Positions 1 to 13,000 of a stretch of 64,000 nucleotides of DNA are shown here, one piece after another (within the stretch, counting starts at the first letter, position 1; each line of letters opens with the position of its first letter). The stretch covers positions 1-64,000 of the forward strand of contig NZ_JABMCE010000063.1 in the NCBI RefSeq assembly GCF_013359865.1. The letters run 5' to 3'. The notes below the pieces were generated by a model. The model was given only the letters and a program-made list of their open reading frames with translations, was not told where the DNA came from and made no database searches. This DNA is from Curtobacterium pusillum. Lineage in GTDB: Bacteria > Actinomycetota > Actinomycetes > Actinomycetales > Microbacteriaceae. Both the position numbers and the translations under genes were made by a program.

Positions 1-137
1 GGGTCGACCCGCTCGCCGTAGCGCGGCTCGCCAGCCGCGCGGGCGGCACCGGCGGCGGGCTGCTGCGGCGCGTCGCCCCAGCTCGGCACCTGGCCGTCGC
101 CCGTCCGGTCCTCGTTGCTCCGGTCGTCGTTCGTCAT
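1..137 (-). CDS. N-terminus of an unrecognised protein (partial, runs off the window)
   Basis: An ATG on the minus strand at 137 is preceded by an AGGGG ribosome-binding site and opens a frame that stays open to the window edge. The 45 visible residues are polar and acidic (MTNDDRSNEDRTGDGQVPSW), then Ala/Pro/Gln-rich, ending in YGERVDP. Such disordered N-termini are common on actinobacterial membrane proteins, but no domain is visible here and no function is assigned. G/C-ending codons match the neighbours. It reads in the same direction as the spermidine-synthase-like gene but is separated from it by 250 bp containing a dispersed repeat. Confidence 0.6.
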   Translation of the reverse strand, partial: MTNDDRSNEDRTGDGQVPSWGDAPQQPAAGAARAAGEPRYGERVD

Positions 138-227
138 CAGGGGTTCCCCTCGCTCGGTCGCGCTCCTGCGCGGTCGTTCAGGACCATCCTGGCAGTCGCG
201 TCCTCCGCGTGCCCACCGAACGCCGCA

Positions 228-251
228 CTGGAGGCACGGCGCACGTCCGCC
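228..251. repeat. dispersed CTGGAGGCRCGG repeat, copy 1
   Basis: This 24-nt stretch is identical to 50157-50180, and its core CTGGAGGCRCGG recurs in four further intergenic regions. It lies between the end of the spermidine-synthase-like gene and the start of the truncated first gene. No gene is seen in 138-387. Confidence 0.65.
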
Positions 252-387
252 ACCGTGTCACCCGTCCGGCGTGTGGTTGCGCAACGCATGCCTTGCAGAT
301 GCATGTTTCGACATCACACCGGTCGATCGACACGAGCGGTGTCGAACTCGGCGTGCGCATCGTTCGGCCCGGCAGGCGGCCCGGACC

Positions 388-1230
388 TCAGCCGCCGAAG
401 ACGCTCCGGTTCGGCTCCGGCGACGCGACCGCGGTCTGGTCGGTGACGATCGGCGCCCCCGCGATGAACGCCCGCAGCTCGGCCCCGTGCACGACCTTCG
501 CCGGCATCGGGTCCGAGGAGTACCGGCGAGGCATGTCCGCGACCGGCAGGTCGGTCGGCGACCCGAGCAGCACGATGTTCCCGAACCGCCTGCCCTTGAG
601 CATCCCGGTGTCCGCGACCGCCGCCACCGACGGCAGCACCGCCTGCAGCGTCGACGCCTGGCCCCGGGCGAACGCCAGTCCGGCCCCGTCCGCCACGTTC
701 ACGGCGACGATCCCGGTCGGCGACAGGAACGAGGCCACCGAACGGTAGAACTCGATGCTCGTCACGTGCGCCGGGATCTGCGAGCCGCCGAAGACGTCCA
801 CCACGGCGAGGTCGACCGTCCCGTGGAGGCCCGCGGGCAACTTCGACAGGACCTCACGCGCGTCGCCGTACCGCACCCGGATCGACGCCCCGCGGGGGAA
901 CGGCAGCGCGTCCCGCACGTGATCGACGAGGTCCCGCTCCAGCTCGATCACCTGCTGCCTCGACCCCGGCCGCGTGACGGCGACGTACCGGGGGAGCGTG
1001 AGCGCTCCGGCGCCGAGGTGCAGCGCGGTCACGGGCCCGGGCGGCAGCAGGTCGATGGCGTGCCCGATCCGCCGGATGTACTCGAACGCGAGGTGCGTCG
1101 GGTCGTCGAGGTCGACGTGCGACTGCGGCGTGCCGTCCACCACGAGCGTGAAGGACCCCGGACGGTGCCGGTCCGGCTCCACCACCGCGTAGCCCGCACC
1201 GATCCGGAACCCGTCGAACGCATCAGCCAT
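388..1230 (-). CDS. spermidine synthase-like SAM-binding protein
   Basis: A 280-residue protein with the Rossmann methyltransferase fold of spermidine-synthase-like proteins. Visible motifs are the glycine-rich SAM-binding loop ALHLGAGALTLPRY (about 69-82), the acidic end of strand 2 in VIELERD (94-100), YGDAR (121-125) and DLAVVDVFGG (140-149). Actinobacterial proteins of this type are often annotated as spermidine synthase without shown aminopropyltransferase activity. The family-typical aminopropyl-acceptor (putrescine) acidic motif is not obvious, so the substrate is unknown. The gene is monocistronic on the minus strand and divergent from the membrane protein at 1365. Fold assignment is fairly secure; the reaction is not. 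Confidence 0.75.
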   Translation of the reverse strand: MADAFDGFRIGAGYAVVEPDRHRPGSFTLVVDGTPQSHVDLDDPTHLAFEYIRRIGHAIDLLPPGPVTALHLGAGALTLPRYVAVTRPGSRQQVIELERDLVDHVRDALPFPRGASIRVRYGDAREVLSKLPAGLHGTVDLAVVDVFGGSQIPAHVTSIEFYRSVASFLSPTGIVAVNVADGAGLAFARGQASTLQAVLPSVAAVADTGMLKGRRFGNIVLLGSPTDLPVADMPRRYSSDPMPAKVVHGAELRAFIAGAPIVTDQTAVASPEPNRSVFGG

Positions 1231-1364
1231 GACACCAATCGAACACCACCGCGATCACCACCCGCGTCCCCACCCCTGGTTGGTGTGCCCGCCGCGGCCG
1301 CCGAACGAGGCTGGTTCCACCGGTCGGGAACCCACCCGCCGGACCTCCTCGAAAGGCAGGCACC

Positions 1365-1874
1365 ATGTCGGTCCAGCTCGTCGCGAACGTCCTCATCGGG
1401 ATCGCGCTCGTCGTCTTCCTCGGCTACCGCCAGGCGACCTGGCGGTACCTCGACCCGACCCGCATCTGGCGCACGCCGCTGATCATGGCGATCGTCGGCG
1501 TCGTCGTCCTCGCCCAGACGACGACCACGATCACCACCACCGACGTGGTGTTCCTCGGGATCGAAGCGCTCATCACGGTCGGCGTCGGCCTGACGATGGG
1601 CAGCATCACCCGCTTCCGCACCGTCGCCACCCCGGACAGCAAGGGCCGGACGATCCAGTCCCGCACCGGCCTGCTCGGCGCCGCGCTCTGGATCGTGCTC
1701 ATCGCGGTCCGCGTCGGTCTGGACGTCGTCGGCGGCCACCTCGGCGCACACCTGCTCACCTCGACCGGCACGATCCTGCTCGTCCTCGCCCTGAACCGTG
1801 CGGCCCGGGCCGTCGTCATCGACCAGCGCATCCCCCGTGACGACCGCGAGGCGCGCGGCATGATGGTCCGGTGA
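1365..1874 (+). CDS. small four-helix membrane protein upstream of a two-component system
   Basis: A 169-residue protein starting at an ATG behind AAAGGCAGG. It has about four hydrophobic segments (roughly 3-20, 38-55, 64-80 and 107-150) and a short charged C-terminus. The arrangement resembles CcdC/DUF1453-type membrane proteins, but I do not recognise it firmly. Its stop overlaps the GTG start of the histidine kinase by 4 nt (GTGA at 1871-1874), so the two are translationally coupled. A role as an accessory sensor or output of the kinase is inferred from position only. Confidence 0.7.
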   Translation: MSVQLVANVLIGIALVVFLGYRQATWRYLDPTRIWRTPLIMAIVGVVVLAQTTTTITTTDVVFLGIEALITVGVGLTMGSITRFRTVATPDSKGRTIQSRTGLLGAALWIVLIAVRVGLDVVGGHLGAHLLTSTGTILLVLALNRAARAVVIDQRIPRDDREARGMMVR

Positions 1875-3064
1875 CCCTGCTGACCGGCCAGGACCCGACC
1901 GACCTCCCCGGAGGCCGGTCGCGTTCGGGTGCCGCGTGGGGCCTCAACGCCCTCGGCATCGCGATCGTCGGGTTCTGGTTCGTGAAGAACGGCCTCGCGC
2001 TGCACCACCCGACGTGGGTGTGGGCGCTCGGAGGGGTGGCGCTCGCCGCGTGGGTGTTCCGTGAGTTCGGCCGGACGCCGCGGGTGCTCGTGGTCGCGGG
2101 CGTGGTGATGGTCGCCGCGGGGGCCACGACGGTGGTGCCGACCGATTCGCTGATGATCGTCCCGGTGATCGTCGGGATCGTCCTGATCGGTTCGAACCTC
2201 CGTGCCCCGCTCTGGTCCGGGGCGGTGGCTGCCCTCGCCGCGATCCTTGTGATCGCGGTGTCCGCCTCGATCGAGCACGTGCCGGTCCAGTTCGTCCTCG
2301 GCACGAGCGGCGGGCTGGTGATGGGCGTCCTCATCGGGTTCAGCCGACGCCAGTTCCGGGTCGCCGCGGAGCGGGCGCGCCAGGCCGAACGGGAGCAGCA
2401 GCGCGCTCGGCTCCTCGCCGATCGTGCGCGGGCCGCGCGGGACGTCCACGACGTCCTGGCGCACTCGCTGGGCGGACTGGTGCTGCAGCTCGACGCCGTC
2501 GAGGCGCTGCTGGAGGCCGGCCGGGTCGAGGACGCCACGAGGCGTGCGGGCGAGGCCCGGGCGTTGGCCGCGGACGGCCTCGCCGAGGCACGACGTGCGG
2601 TGCGCGCCCTGCGGGGCGACGCCGAGGCGGAGGCGAGCCGACCTGCTGAGGCGATCCGTTCCTCCCGGCCGACGACCGACCACGAGGCGGGCCTGGAGGC
2701 ACTCGTCGACGCGCACCGCTCGTTCGGCGGCGAGATCGTGACGCAGGGCGACACGGCGCTCACCGACCTCGATGCGGCCCACCGTGCCGCCGTGGTCCAG
2801 GTGGTCCGGGAGGCGCTCAGCAACGCGCGCAGGCACGCTCCGGGCCGTCCCGTCTCGCTCTCCGTCATCCGGGACGGCGACGCCGTGGACGTCGTCGTCG
2901 CGAACCCGCTGTCCGGCGACGGACACGGCCTGCTCGGGATGCGCGAACGCTTCGAGGAGCTCGGCAGCGGTGCCACGGTCGAGGCGGAGCGGTCCGACGA
3001 CGCGTTCGTGGTGGCGATGCACCTGCCCGCAGACCTGGCCGCCGCCGAGGAGGACCGGTCGTGA
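1871..3064 (+). CDS. sensor histidine kinase, NarL/DesK (HisKA_3) type
   Basis: A 397-residue kinase. The N-terminal ~155 residues hold about five hydrophobic segments and little extracytoplasmic domain, suggesting intramembrane sensing. A charged coiled linker (about 160-190) leads to the dimerisation/phosphoacceptor motif RDVHDVLAHSLGG, with His193 as the predicted phosphorylated residue. The ATPase domain shows an N-box (REALSNARRHA) and a glycine-rich DGHGLLGMRER. The GTG start overlaps the preceding stop, and the TGA overlaps the GTG of the response regulator, giving a three-gene coupled operon. The signal sensed is not evident. Confidence 0.9.
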   Translation: MTLLTGQDPTDLPGGRSRSGAAWGLNALGIAIVGFWFVKNGLALHHPTWVWALGGVALAAWVFREFGRTPRVLVVAGVVMVAAGATTVVPTDSLMIVPVIVGIVLIGSNLRAPLWSGAVAALAAILVIAVSASIEHVPVQFVLGTSGGLVMGVLIGFSRRQFRVAAERARQAEREQQRARLLADRARAARDVHDVLAHSLGGLVLQLDAVEALLEAGRVEDATRRAGEARALAADGLAEARRAVRALRGDAEAEASRPAEAIRSSRPTTDHEAGLEALVDAHRSFGGEIVTQGDTALTDLDAAHRAAVVQVVREALSNARRHAPGRPVSLSVIRDGDAVDVVVANPLSGDGHGLLGMRERFEELGSGATVEAERSDDAFVVAMHLPADLAAAEEDRS

Positions 3065-3720
3065 CCATCCGCGTGCTCGTCGTCGACGACCAGGCCATCG
3101 TCCGGGACGGTCTGGTGACGGTGCTCTCGCTCGTGCCCGACCTCGAGGTCGTGGGCGAGGCGCCCGACGGTGCCGACGCGATCGCCGCTGTCGAGCGGGA
3201 AGCGCCGGACGTCGTGCTCATGGACCTGCGGATGCCGGGTGTGGACGGACCGACCGCGACCGCGCGCATCACCGCGACCCACCCGCAGGTCGCCGTCCTC
3301 GTCCTGACGACCTACGCGGACGACGAGTCCATCGTCGCCGCGCTCCGGGCCGGTGCCCGCGGCTACCTCACGAAGGATGCCGGTCGCACGGAGATCGCGA
3401 CCGCGATCCGTGCGGTGGCCTCGGGGCAGTCGACCTTCGACGCCACGGTCGGCGCACGGCTCGTGGCGCAGCTCGCGGGCGGCGCCGCGGCCGCGCACGG
3501 AGCGGTGTCCGAGGCTCCGGCCGGACTGCGGACGCGGTTCCCGGAGCTCACCCCGCGCGAGGCCGACGTGCTGGAGCGCATCGCTGAGGGCCGGTCGAAC
3601 CCGGAGATCGCCGCCGAGCTGTTCCTGACGGTGCCGACCGTGAAGTCGTACGTGAACCAGGTCTTCACGAAGCTGGGCGTCCGAACCCGTGCGGAGGCCG
3701 TCGCCGTCGTCCTGCGCTGA
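3061..3720 (+). CDS. response regulator, NarL/LuxR family
   Basis: A 219-residue two-domain regulator. The receiver domain has the acidic pair D9/D10, the phosphoacceptor Asp55 in LMDLRMPG, the conserved Thr of LVLTTYA and Lys of YLTKDAG. The C-terminal LuxR-type helix-turn-helix runs from LTPREADVLERIAEG to TVKSYVNQVFTKLGV. The GTG start overlaps the kinase stop, so it is the kinase's cognate regulator by position. Targets are unknown; the co-transcribed upstream membrane protein is a natural candidate. Confidence 0.92.
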   Translation: MTIRVLVVDDQAIVRDGLVTVLSLVPDLEVVGEAPDGADAIAAVEREAPDVVLMDLRMPGVDGPTATARITATHPQVAVLVLTTYADDESIVAALRAGARGYLTKDAGRTEIATAIRAVASGQSTFDATVGARLVAQLAGGAAAAHGAVSEAPAGLRTRFPELTPREADVLERIAEGRSNPEIAAELFLTVPTVKSYVNQVFTKLGVRTRAEAVAVVLR

Positions 3721-3740
3721 CCGGCCCCGCACTCCCAGCG

Positions 3741-3778
3741 GCATTCGTGGGCGGTGGAGCGAAGCCGCGGATGAATGC
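3741..3778 (+). terminator. imperfect hairpin after the two-component operon
   Basis: GCATTC (3741-3746) pairs with GAATGC (3773-3778), with further interrupted pairing inside, 20 nt after the regulator stop. There is no T-run. The rest of 3721-4009 shows no convincing gene; the short frames there lack a ribosome-binding site and consistent codon bias. Confidence 0.35.
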
Positions 3779-4009
3779 GTGCACATGAACGGCCAGCGGA
3801 CGCCAAGACTCGTCGCCTACCGTTCACCGGGTCGTCACCTCGGTGCGTCGATCCGCGCAGTGCCCCACACCTCGCGCTTCCGCACCCCGCTCGTGACCGC
3901 GGCGTGTCCGTTCGGCAACCCCACTGCCCCACGTGTGCGCGTCGTCGGCGTGCGCCGGGCCCCTCCGCTCTCCTGCGCGTCGCCCGTGGCCGGGCCCTGC
4001 CGTCGGCCA

Positions 4010-4038
4010 TTGAGAACATTGCGTGTGCTATGTAAAAT
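4010..4038 (+). promoter_or_regulatory. sigma-70-like promoter for the 4082 gene
   Basis: TTGAGA (4010-4015) and TAAAAT (4033-4038) are separated by exactly 17 bp in a local AT-rich pocket. A start site near 4045 would give a leader of about 37 nt that includes the AGGAGC ribosome-binding site of the downstream gene. Confidence 0.7.
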
Positions 4039-4081
4039 ATGAGCACCGCGACCGGACCACGATCCGCAGGAGCCCGAAGTC

Positions 4082-4618
4082 ATGACCGACACCATGAGCG
4101 TCCCGACCAACCGCCTCGTCACCGCGACCCGCCCGGTCGTCGCCCGCAGCGCCTCCCGTCGGGCCGCCGCGACCGTGCACGCCGATCGCGAGTACGCGCC
4201 GGCGTGGATGCGCGCCGTGGGCGCGGTGCTGCTGCTCGGGGGGCTCGGGCTCACCGCGGCGGTCCTCGGGTGGCCGGGGGAGGCGCCGGAGGCGGCCCTG
4301 CTCGTACCCGCGCTGGTGGGCGTCGTCGTCGGTTTCCTGCTCGTCGTCGCCCGGTCGGGCTTCACGGTGACGGACACCCACGTCGTCCTGCACTTCCGGC
4401 CGCTGCCCGCCCGGCGGATCGCTCGTCGGCGCATCGCGGACGTGCGACTCGTCGAGGCGGACGCGTCCACCTACGGCGGCATCGGGCTGCGGCTCGGCCG
4501 CGGCGTCCGGGCGCTCATCCTCACGCCGGGACTCGGCATCGAGTTCACCGACGACCGCGGGCGCGTCACCTTCGTGCGGACGCGACGGCCGGAGGCGGCG
4601 TTCCGCGCACTGCGCTGA
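4082..4618 (+). CDS. membrane protein with a possible PH-like C-terminal domain
   Basis: A 178-residue protein. After about 40 polar residues there are two hydrophobic segments (about 43-62 and 71-91), then a soluble C-terminal part rich in short beta-strands: GFTVTDTHVVLHFRPLP, RRIARRRIADVRLVEAD, LGIEFTDDRGRVTFVRTRRP. This strand pattern after two membrane helices resembles bacterial PH-domain membrane proteins; I infer that class but cannot name a function. It has its own strong promoter and stands alone between the two-component operon and rpoB. The start is set by CGCAGGAGC upstream of the ATG. Confidence 0.7.
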   Translation: MTDTMSVPTNRLVTATRPVVARSASRRAAATVHADREYAPAWMRAVGAVLLLGGLGLTAAVLGWPGEAPEAALLVPALVGVVVGFLLVVARSGFTVTDTHVVLHFRPLPARRIARRRIADVRLVEADASTYGGIGLRLGRGVRALILTPGLGIEFTDDRGRVTFVRTRRPEAAFRALR

Positions 4619-4687
4619 CGGAGCCGGGAACACCGGGGTCGTCCACCGGCTTATACACGTCACTGCCGAATTCGGTCAAGCCAGGAC

Positions 4688-4717
4688 TGGACATCCGTGA
4701 CGAGCCCGACCTATGAT
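4688..4717 (+). promoter_or_regulatory. candidate rpoBC promoter
   Basis: TGGACA (4688-4693) and TATGAT (4712-4717) are spaced by 18 bp in the relatively AT-rich 4619-4967 gap. A start near 4724 would give an rpoB leader of about 240 nt. No gene or recognised RNA element is seen in the rest of the gap. Confidence 0.5.
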
Positions 4718-4967
4718 GGCAGTTCGCGCTCCCTGGCATCCGTGTCGTCATATTGCGGTCGACGCAACGTTCTCACAGAACGTGCCCTGGTGGTGCCGGT
4801 CCCGTATATGTCGGCGGGTCCCGTCCACCCAGATCATCGCACACGTGCACAGCTCACCGGCCGTCGCGTGATCGCGTGTCTTCGAGGGGTGCGCTGAAGC
4901 GTCAATCCACTCACCTACGTGCTGCTCGTCAGTACCGGCCCGACGGGGCCTACCGGAGGTCAAACCC

Positions 4968-7900
4968 TTGGCTGCTGCGCCCAACGCATCCACCAACCCC
5001 AAGAACGGTCGCAACCACTCGCGACTCTCGTTCGCCAAGATCACGGACACCCTCACGGTTCCTGATCTGCTCGCGCTCCAGACGGAGAGCTTCGACTGGC
5101 TCGTCGGCAACGACGTCTGGAAGGCCCGCCTGGCCGAAGGTCAGGAGCAGGGTCGCACCGACCTCGCACTGCACTCCGGCCTCGAGGAGATCTTCGAGGA
5201 GATCTCCCCGATCGAGGACCTCGGCGAGACCATGCAGCTCGGCTTCACATCGCCCGAGCTCGAGGACCCGAAGTACTCGATCGACGAGTGCAAGGAGCGT
5301 GGCAAGACCTACGCCGCGCCGCTCTACGTCAACGCCGAGTTCATGAACCACATGACCGGCGAGATCAAGACGCAGACCGTGTTCATGGGCGACTTCCCGC
5401 TCATGACCGAGCGCGGCACGTTCATCATCAACGGCACCGAGCGTGTCGTGGTCTCGCAGCTCGTCCGCTCCCCGGGCGTGTACTTCGAGCGCCAGCAGGA
5501 GAAGACCTCCGACAAGGACATCTACTCCGCCCGCGTCATCCCCTCGCGCGGTGCCTGGCTCGAGTTCGAGATCGACAAGCGCGACCAGGTGGGCGTGCGC
5601 ATCGACCGCAAGCGCAAGCAGTCGGTGACGGTCTTCCTCAAGGCGCTCGGCATGACGAGCGAGGAGATCCTCGACGAGTTCCAGGGCTTCGCCTCGATCG
5701 AGTCGACCCTCGAGAAGGACGCCATCCTCACCAAGGAAGAGGCGCTCAAGGACATCTACCGCAAGCTGCGTCCGGGTGAGCAGGTCGCCGCCGAGGCCGC
5801 GCGTGCGCTCCTCGACAACTTCTACTTCAACCCGAAGCGCTACGACCTCGCGAAGGTCGGCCGCTACAAGGTCAACCGCAAGCTCGGCATCGACGCGCCC
5901 CTCAGCGACTCGGTCCTGACCGTGCAGGACATCGTCCGCACGATCAAGTACCTCGTCTCGCTGCACGCCGAGAAGACCACGCTCGACGGCGTCCGCGACG
6001 GCGAGCCGGTGCAGCTGCGGCTCGACGTGGACGACATCGACCACTTCGGCAACCGTCGCATCCGCGCCGTCGGCGAGCTCATCCAGAACCAGGTCCGCAC
6101 GGGTCTGTCCCGCATGGAGCGCGTCGTCCGCGAGCGCATGACCACGCAGGACATCGAGGCGATCACGCCGCAGACGCTCATCAACGTGCGTCCGGTCGTC
6201 GCCGCGATCAAGGAGTTCTTCGGAACGTCCCAGCTGTCGCAGTTCATGGACCAGAACAACCCGCTCGCGGGTCTGACGCACAAGCGTCGTCTCTCGGCCC
6301 TCGGCCCGGGTGGTCTGTCCCGTGAGCGCGCCGGCGTCGAGGTCCGTGACGTCCACCCGTCGCACTACGGCCGCATGTGCCCGATCGAGACCCCGGAAGG
6401 CCCGAACATCGGCCTGATCGGTTCGCTCGCGTCGTTCGGTCGGATCAACTCCTTCGGCTTCATCGAGACGCCGTACCGCCGCGTCGTGAACGGTCAGGTC
6501 ACCACGACCATCGACTACCTCACCGCCTCGGAAGAGGACGACTTCGTCGTCGCGCAGGCGAACGCCCCGCTCACCGACTCCTTCCACTTCCAGGACGACA
6601 AGGTGCTCGTCCGGAAGAAGGGCGGCGAGGTCGAGCTCGTCGGCAAGGACGAGGTCGACTACATGGACGTCTCCCCGCGCCAGATGGTGTCGGTCGCGAC
6701 GTCGCTCATCCCGTTCCTCGAGCACGACGACGCGAACCGCGCCCTCATGGGTGCGAACATGCAGCGCCAGGCCGTGCCGCTCCTCCGTTCCGAGTCGCCG
6801 CTCGTCGGCACCGGCATGGAGGGCTACACCGCCATCGACGCCGGTGACGTCGTCACCGCCGACAAGGCCGGTGTGGTCTCCGAGGTCTCGGCCGACGCCG
6901 TGACCCTGCAGCTCGACGAGGGCGGCACGCAGACCTACTACCTGCGCAAGTTCGACCGCTCGAACCAGGGCACGAGCTACAACCACCGCGTGGTCGTCTC
7001 GGCGGGCGAGCGCGTGGAGCAGGGCGAGGTCATCGCCGACGGCCCCGCGACGGAGAACGGCGAGCTCGCGCTCGGCAAGAACCTCCTCGTCGCGTTCATG
7101 CCGTGGGAGGGCTACAACTACGAGGACGCGATGATCCTGTCGCAGAACCTCGTGAAGGACGACACGCTCTCCTCGATCCACATCGAGGAGTACGAGGTCG
7201 ACGCCCGCGACACGAAGCTCGGCAAGGAAGAGATCACCCGCGACCTCCCGAACGTCAGCCCGGACCTCCTGGCCGACCTCGACGAGCGCGGCATCATCCG
7301 CATCGGTGCCGAGGTCCGCCCCGGCGACATCCTGGTCGGCAAGGTCACGCCGAAGGGCGAGACCGAGCTCAGCGCCGAAGAGCGCCTCCTCCGCGCCATC
7401 TTCAACGAGAAGTCGCGCGAAGTCCGCGACACCTCGCTGAAGGTGCCCCACGGTGAAGAGGGCACGATCATCGGCGTCAAGGTGTTCGACGCGCAGGACG
7501 GCGACGACGAGCTCGGCTCGGGCGTCAACCAGCGCGTGGTCGTCTACATCGCCCAGAAGCGCAAGATCACCGCGGGCGACAAGCTCGCCGGTCGTCACGG
7601 CAACAAGGGCGTCATCTCGACGATCCTGCCGGTCGAGGACATGCCGTTCCTCGCCGACGGCACCCCGGTCGACATCGTGCTGAACCCGCTCGGCGTCCCC
7701 GGCCGCATGAACTTCGGCCAGGTGCTCGAGATCCACCTCGGATGGCTCGCGAAGCAGGGCTGGAACGTCGAGGGCATCCAGGAGTGGGCTTCGGCTCTCC
7801 CCGAGGCCGCCCACAGCGCGGCGCCCGGCACGAAGGTCGCCACCCCGGTGTTCGACGGTGCGTACGAGCGTGAGATCGAGGGCCTCCTCGACAGCACGCT

Positions 7901-8456
7901 CCCGAACCGCGACGGCGAGCGTCTGATCGGTTCGTCCGGCAAGGCGCAGCTCTTCGACGGCCGCTCCGGCGAGCCGTTCCCGGAGCCCGTGTCGGTCGGC
8001 TACATGTACATCCTCAAGCTGCACCACCTGGTCGACGACAAGATCCACGCCCGTTCGACCGGTCCGTACTCGATGATCACGCAGCAGCCGCTGGGTGGTA
8101 AGGCGCAGTTCGGTGGACAGCGCTTCGGCGAGATGGAGGTGTGGGCGCTCGAGGCGTACGGCGCCGCCTACGCCCTCCAGGAGCTCCTGACGATCAAGTC
8201 CGACGACATCCTCGGCCGCGTGAAGGTCTACGAGGCGATCGTCAAGGGCGAGAACATCCAGGAGCCGGGTATCCCGGAGTCGTTCAAGGTCCTCATGAAG
8301 GAGATGCAGTCGCTCTGTCTGAACGTCGAGGTCCTCTCGGCCGACGGCCAGGCGGTCAGCCTCCGCGACACGGACGACGAGGTCTTCCGTGCCGCCGAAG
8401 AGCTCGGCATCAACATCTCCTCGCGGTTCGAGTCGTCGTCCGTCGACGACATCTGA
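4968..8456 (+). CDS. rpoB: DNA-directed RNA polymerase subunit beta
   Basis: Beta subunit of the core RNA polymerase, 1162 residues, the usual actinobacterial length. The start is TTG (4968) behind a strong GGAGGT at 4954-4959; no closer ATG or GTG fits. The rifampicin-binding region is intact at about 419-446 ([13 protein letters not shown], then [14 protein letters not shown]). The positions equivalent to E. coli Q513, D516, H526 and S531 are Gln425, Asp428, His438 and Ser443, so no classical rifampicin-resistance change is present. Later conserved blocks include [15 protein letters not shown], the LAGRHGNKG loop and the C-terminal [21 protein letters not shown] segment. It is followed 42 bp later by rpoC in the same transcript. 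Confidence 0.99.
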   Translation: MAAAPNASTNPKNGRNHSRLSFAKITDTLTVPDLLALQTESFDWLVGNDVWKARLAEGQEQGRTDLALHSGLEEIFEEISPIEDLGETMQLGFTSPELEDPKYSIDECKERGKTYAAPLYVNAEFMNHMTGEIKTQTVFMGDFPLMTERGTFIINGTERVVVSQLVRSPGVYFERQQEKTSDKDIYSARVIPSRGAWLEFEIDKRDQVGVRIDRKRKQSVTVFLKALGMTSEEILDEFQGFASIESTLEKDAILTKEEALKDIYRKLRPGEQVAAEAARALLDNFYFNPKRYDLAKVGRYKVNRKLGIDAPLSDSVLTVQDIVRTIKYLVSLHAEKTTLDGVRDGEPVQLRLDVDDIDHFGNRRIRAVGELIQNQVRTGLSRMERVVRERMTTQDIEAITPQTLINVRPVVAAIKEFFGTSQLSQFMDQNNPLAGLTHKRRLSALGPGGLSRERAGVEVRDVHPSHYGRMCPIETPEGPNIGLIGSLASFGRINSFGFIETPYRRVVNGQVTTTIDYLTASEEDDFVVAQANAPLTDSFHFQDDKVLVRKKGGEVELVGKDEVDYMDVSPRQMVSVATSLIPFLEHDDANRALMGANMQRQAVPLLRSESPLVGTGMEGYTAIDAGDVVTADKAGVVSEVSADAVTLQLDEGGTQTYYLRKFDRSNQGTSYNHRVVVSAGERVEQGEVIADGPATENGELALGKNLLVAFMPWEGYNYEDAMILSQNLVKDDTLSSIHIEEYEVDARDTKLGKEEITRDLPNVSPDLLADLDERGIIRIGAEVRPGDILVGKVTPKGETELSAEERLLRAIFNEKSREVRDTSLKVPHGEEGTIIGVKVFDAQDGDDELGSGVNQRVVVYIAQKRKITAGDKLAGRHGNKGVISTILPVEDMPFLADGTPVDIVLNPLGVPGRMNFGQVLEIHLGWLAKQGWNVEGIQEWASALPEAAHSAAPGTKVATPVFDGAYEREIEGLLDSTLPNRDGERLIGSSGKAQLFDGRSGEPFPEPVSVGYMYILKLHHLVDDKIHARSTGPYSMITQQPLGGKAQFGGQRFGEMEVWALEAYGAAYALQELLTIKSDDILGRVKVYEAIVKGENIQEPGIPESFKVLMKEMQSLCLNVEVLSADGQAVSLRDTDDEVFRAAEELGINISSRFESSSVDDI

Positions 8457-8498
8457 TCCCGCCCGTACTCGTAACGAATCCAGCTAGAGAGAAGAACA

Positions 8499-12380
<3,882 letters not shown>

Positions 12381-12394
12381 ACCCAGTGACGTCG

Positions 12395-12428
12395 AAAGGC
12401 CCCGCATCCGTCAGGACGCGGGGCCTTT
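12395..12428 (+). terminator. rpoC terminator
   Basis: AAAGGCCCCGC (12395-12405) and GCGGGGCCTTT (12418-12428) form a perfect 11-bp stem with a 12-nt loop, 14 nt after the rpoC stop. The right arm ends in TTT. Confidence 0.85.
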
Positions 12429-12456
12429 CCCGTTGCGGCTCGCGGTCGTGACCGTC

Positions 12457-12506
12457 GGGCGGACTGGAGGTGCGGTGCGGGGCCGACCCGCGCCTCCAGT
12501 CCGCCC
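12457..12506. repeat. dispersed repeat, copy 2, as a full inverted pair
   Basis: Two oppositely oriented copies of the CTGGAGG core form a 19-bp stem (12457-12475 with 12488-12506, one mismatch) around a 12-nt loop. It lies between the convergent rpoC and VOC genes, just beyond the rpoC terminator, and could act as a bidirectional transcript end. Confidence 0.7.
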
Positions 12507-12524
12507 TGGGGTCCCGTCGGTGCG

Positions 12525-12920
12525 TCAGACCGCGCGGTCGGCGCCGTTGTCGCGCCCGGAGCCGCGGCCGGTCTCGTCGACCAGTGAGAACAGGCTGAGG
12601 ACGTTGCCGTCCGGGTCGCGGACGTCGAACCAGTCGACGGCACCGTCGACGCACTCGACGGGACCGATGTCGATGCCGAGAGCGCCGATTCGTGCGTGCT
12701 GGGCGGCGACGTCGTCGACGCCGAACCGGACGCTGACCGGGTTCTCCTCGGCGTCCTCGTCCTCGTAGAGCTGGATCCAGATGCCGCCGACCTCGTACTC
12801 GGCGATGCCGTCGTCCGGCTCGAGGTCGGGCTCGGCACGTTCGAACACGGCGCCGTACCAGAGGCAGGACGCCTCGATGTCGGTGACGGGCAGCCCCACG
12901 GTCACACTCGTGATGTCCAT
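12525..12920 (-). CDS. VOC (glyoxalase/bleomycin resistance) family protein
   Basis: A 131-residue single-module VOC protein. The opening ITSVTVGLPVTDIEASCLWYGAVF and the closing DWFDVRDPDGNVLSLFS are typical of the fold's two beta-alpha-beta-beta-beta units. The classical first His ligand is replaced (GLPV), and the late acidic ligand position of the E-x-DPDGN block is also altered, so ordinary glyoxalase metal chemistry is doubtful. Family members include lyases, dioxygenases and antibiotic-binding proteins; the substrate is unknown. It is monocistronic and convergent to rpoC, and ends in a charged tail. Confidence 0.78.
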   Translation of the reverse strand: MDITSVTVGLPVTDIEASCLWYGAVFERAEPDLEPDDGIAEYEVGGIWIQLYEDEDAEENPVSVRFGVDDVAAQHARIGALGIDIGPVECVDGAVDWFDVRDPDGNVLSLFSLVDETGRGSGRDNGADRAV

Positions 12921-13000
12921 GACTCATCATGTCCCGCAGCGGACGTGCGCGTCGAGCACTTTGGTGAGGTGACCGTCCTGCCGGCTGGCAGTCTGGTGGG

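Noticed and set aside
3689..4046. Several short frames on both strands in the 3721-4081 gap
   Set aside because: No ribosome-binding sites, Arg/Pro/Ser-rich shadow composition and conflicting overlaps; the promoter at 4010-4038 explains part of the gap.
4950..8048. 1032-codon antisense open frame opposite rpoB
   Set aside because: It is a shadow of the GC-rich codon pattern of rpoB: repetitive Asp/Val/Leu/Arg composition, no start signal and no recognisable domain.
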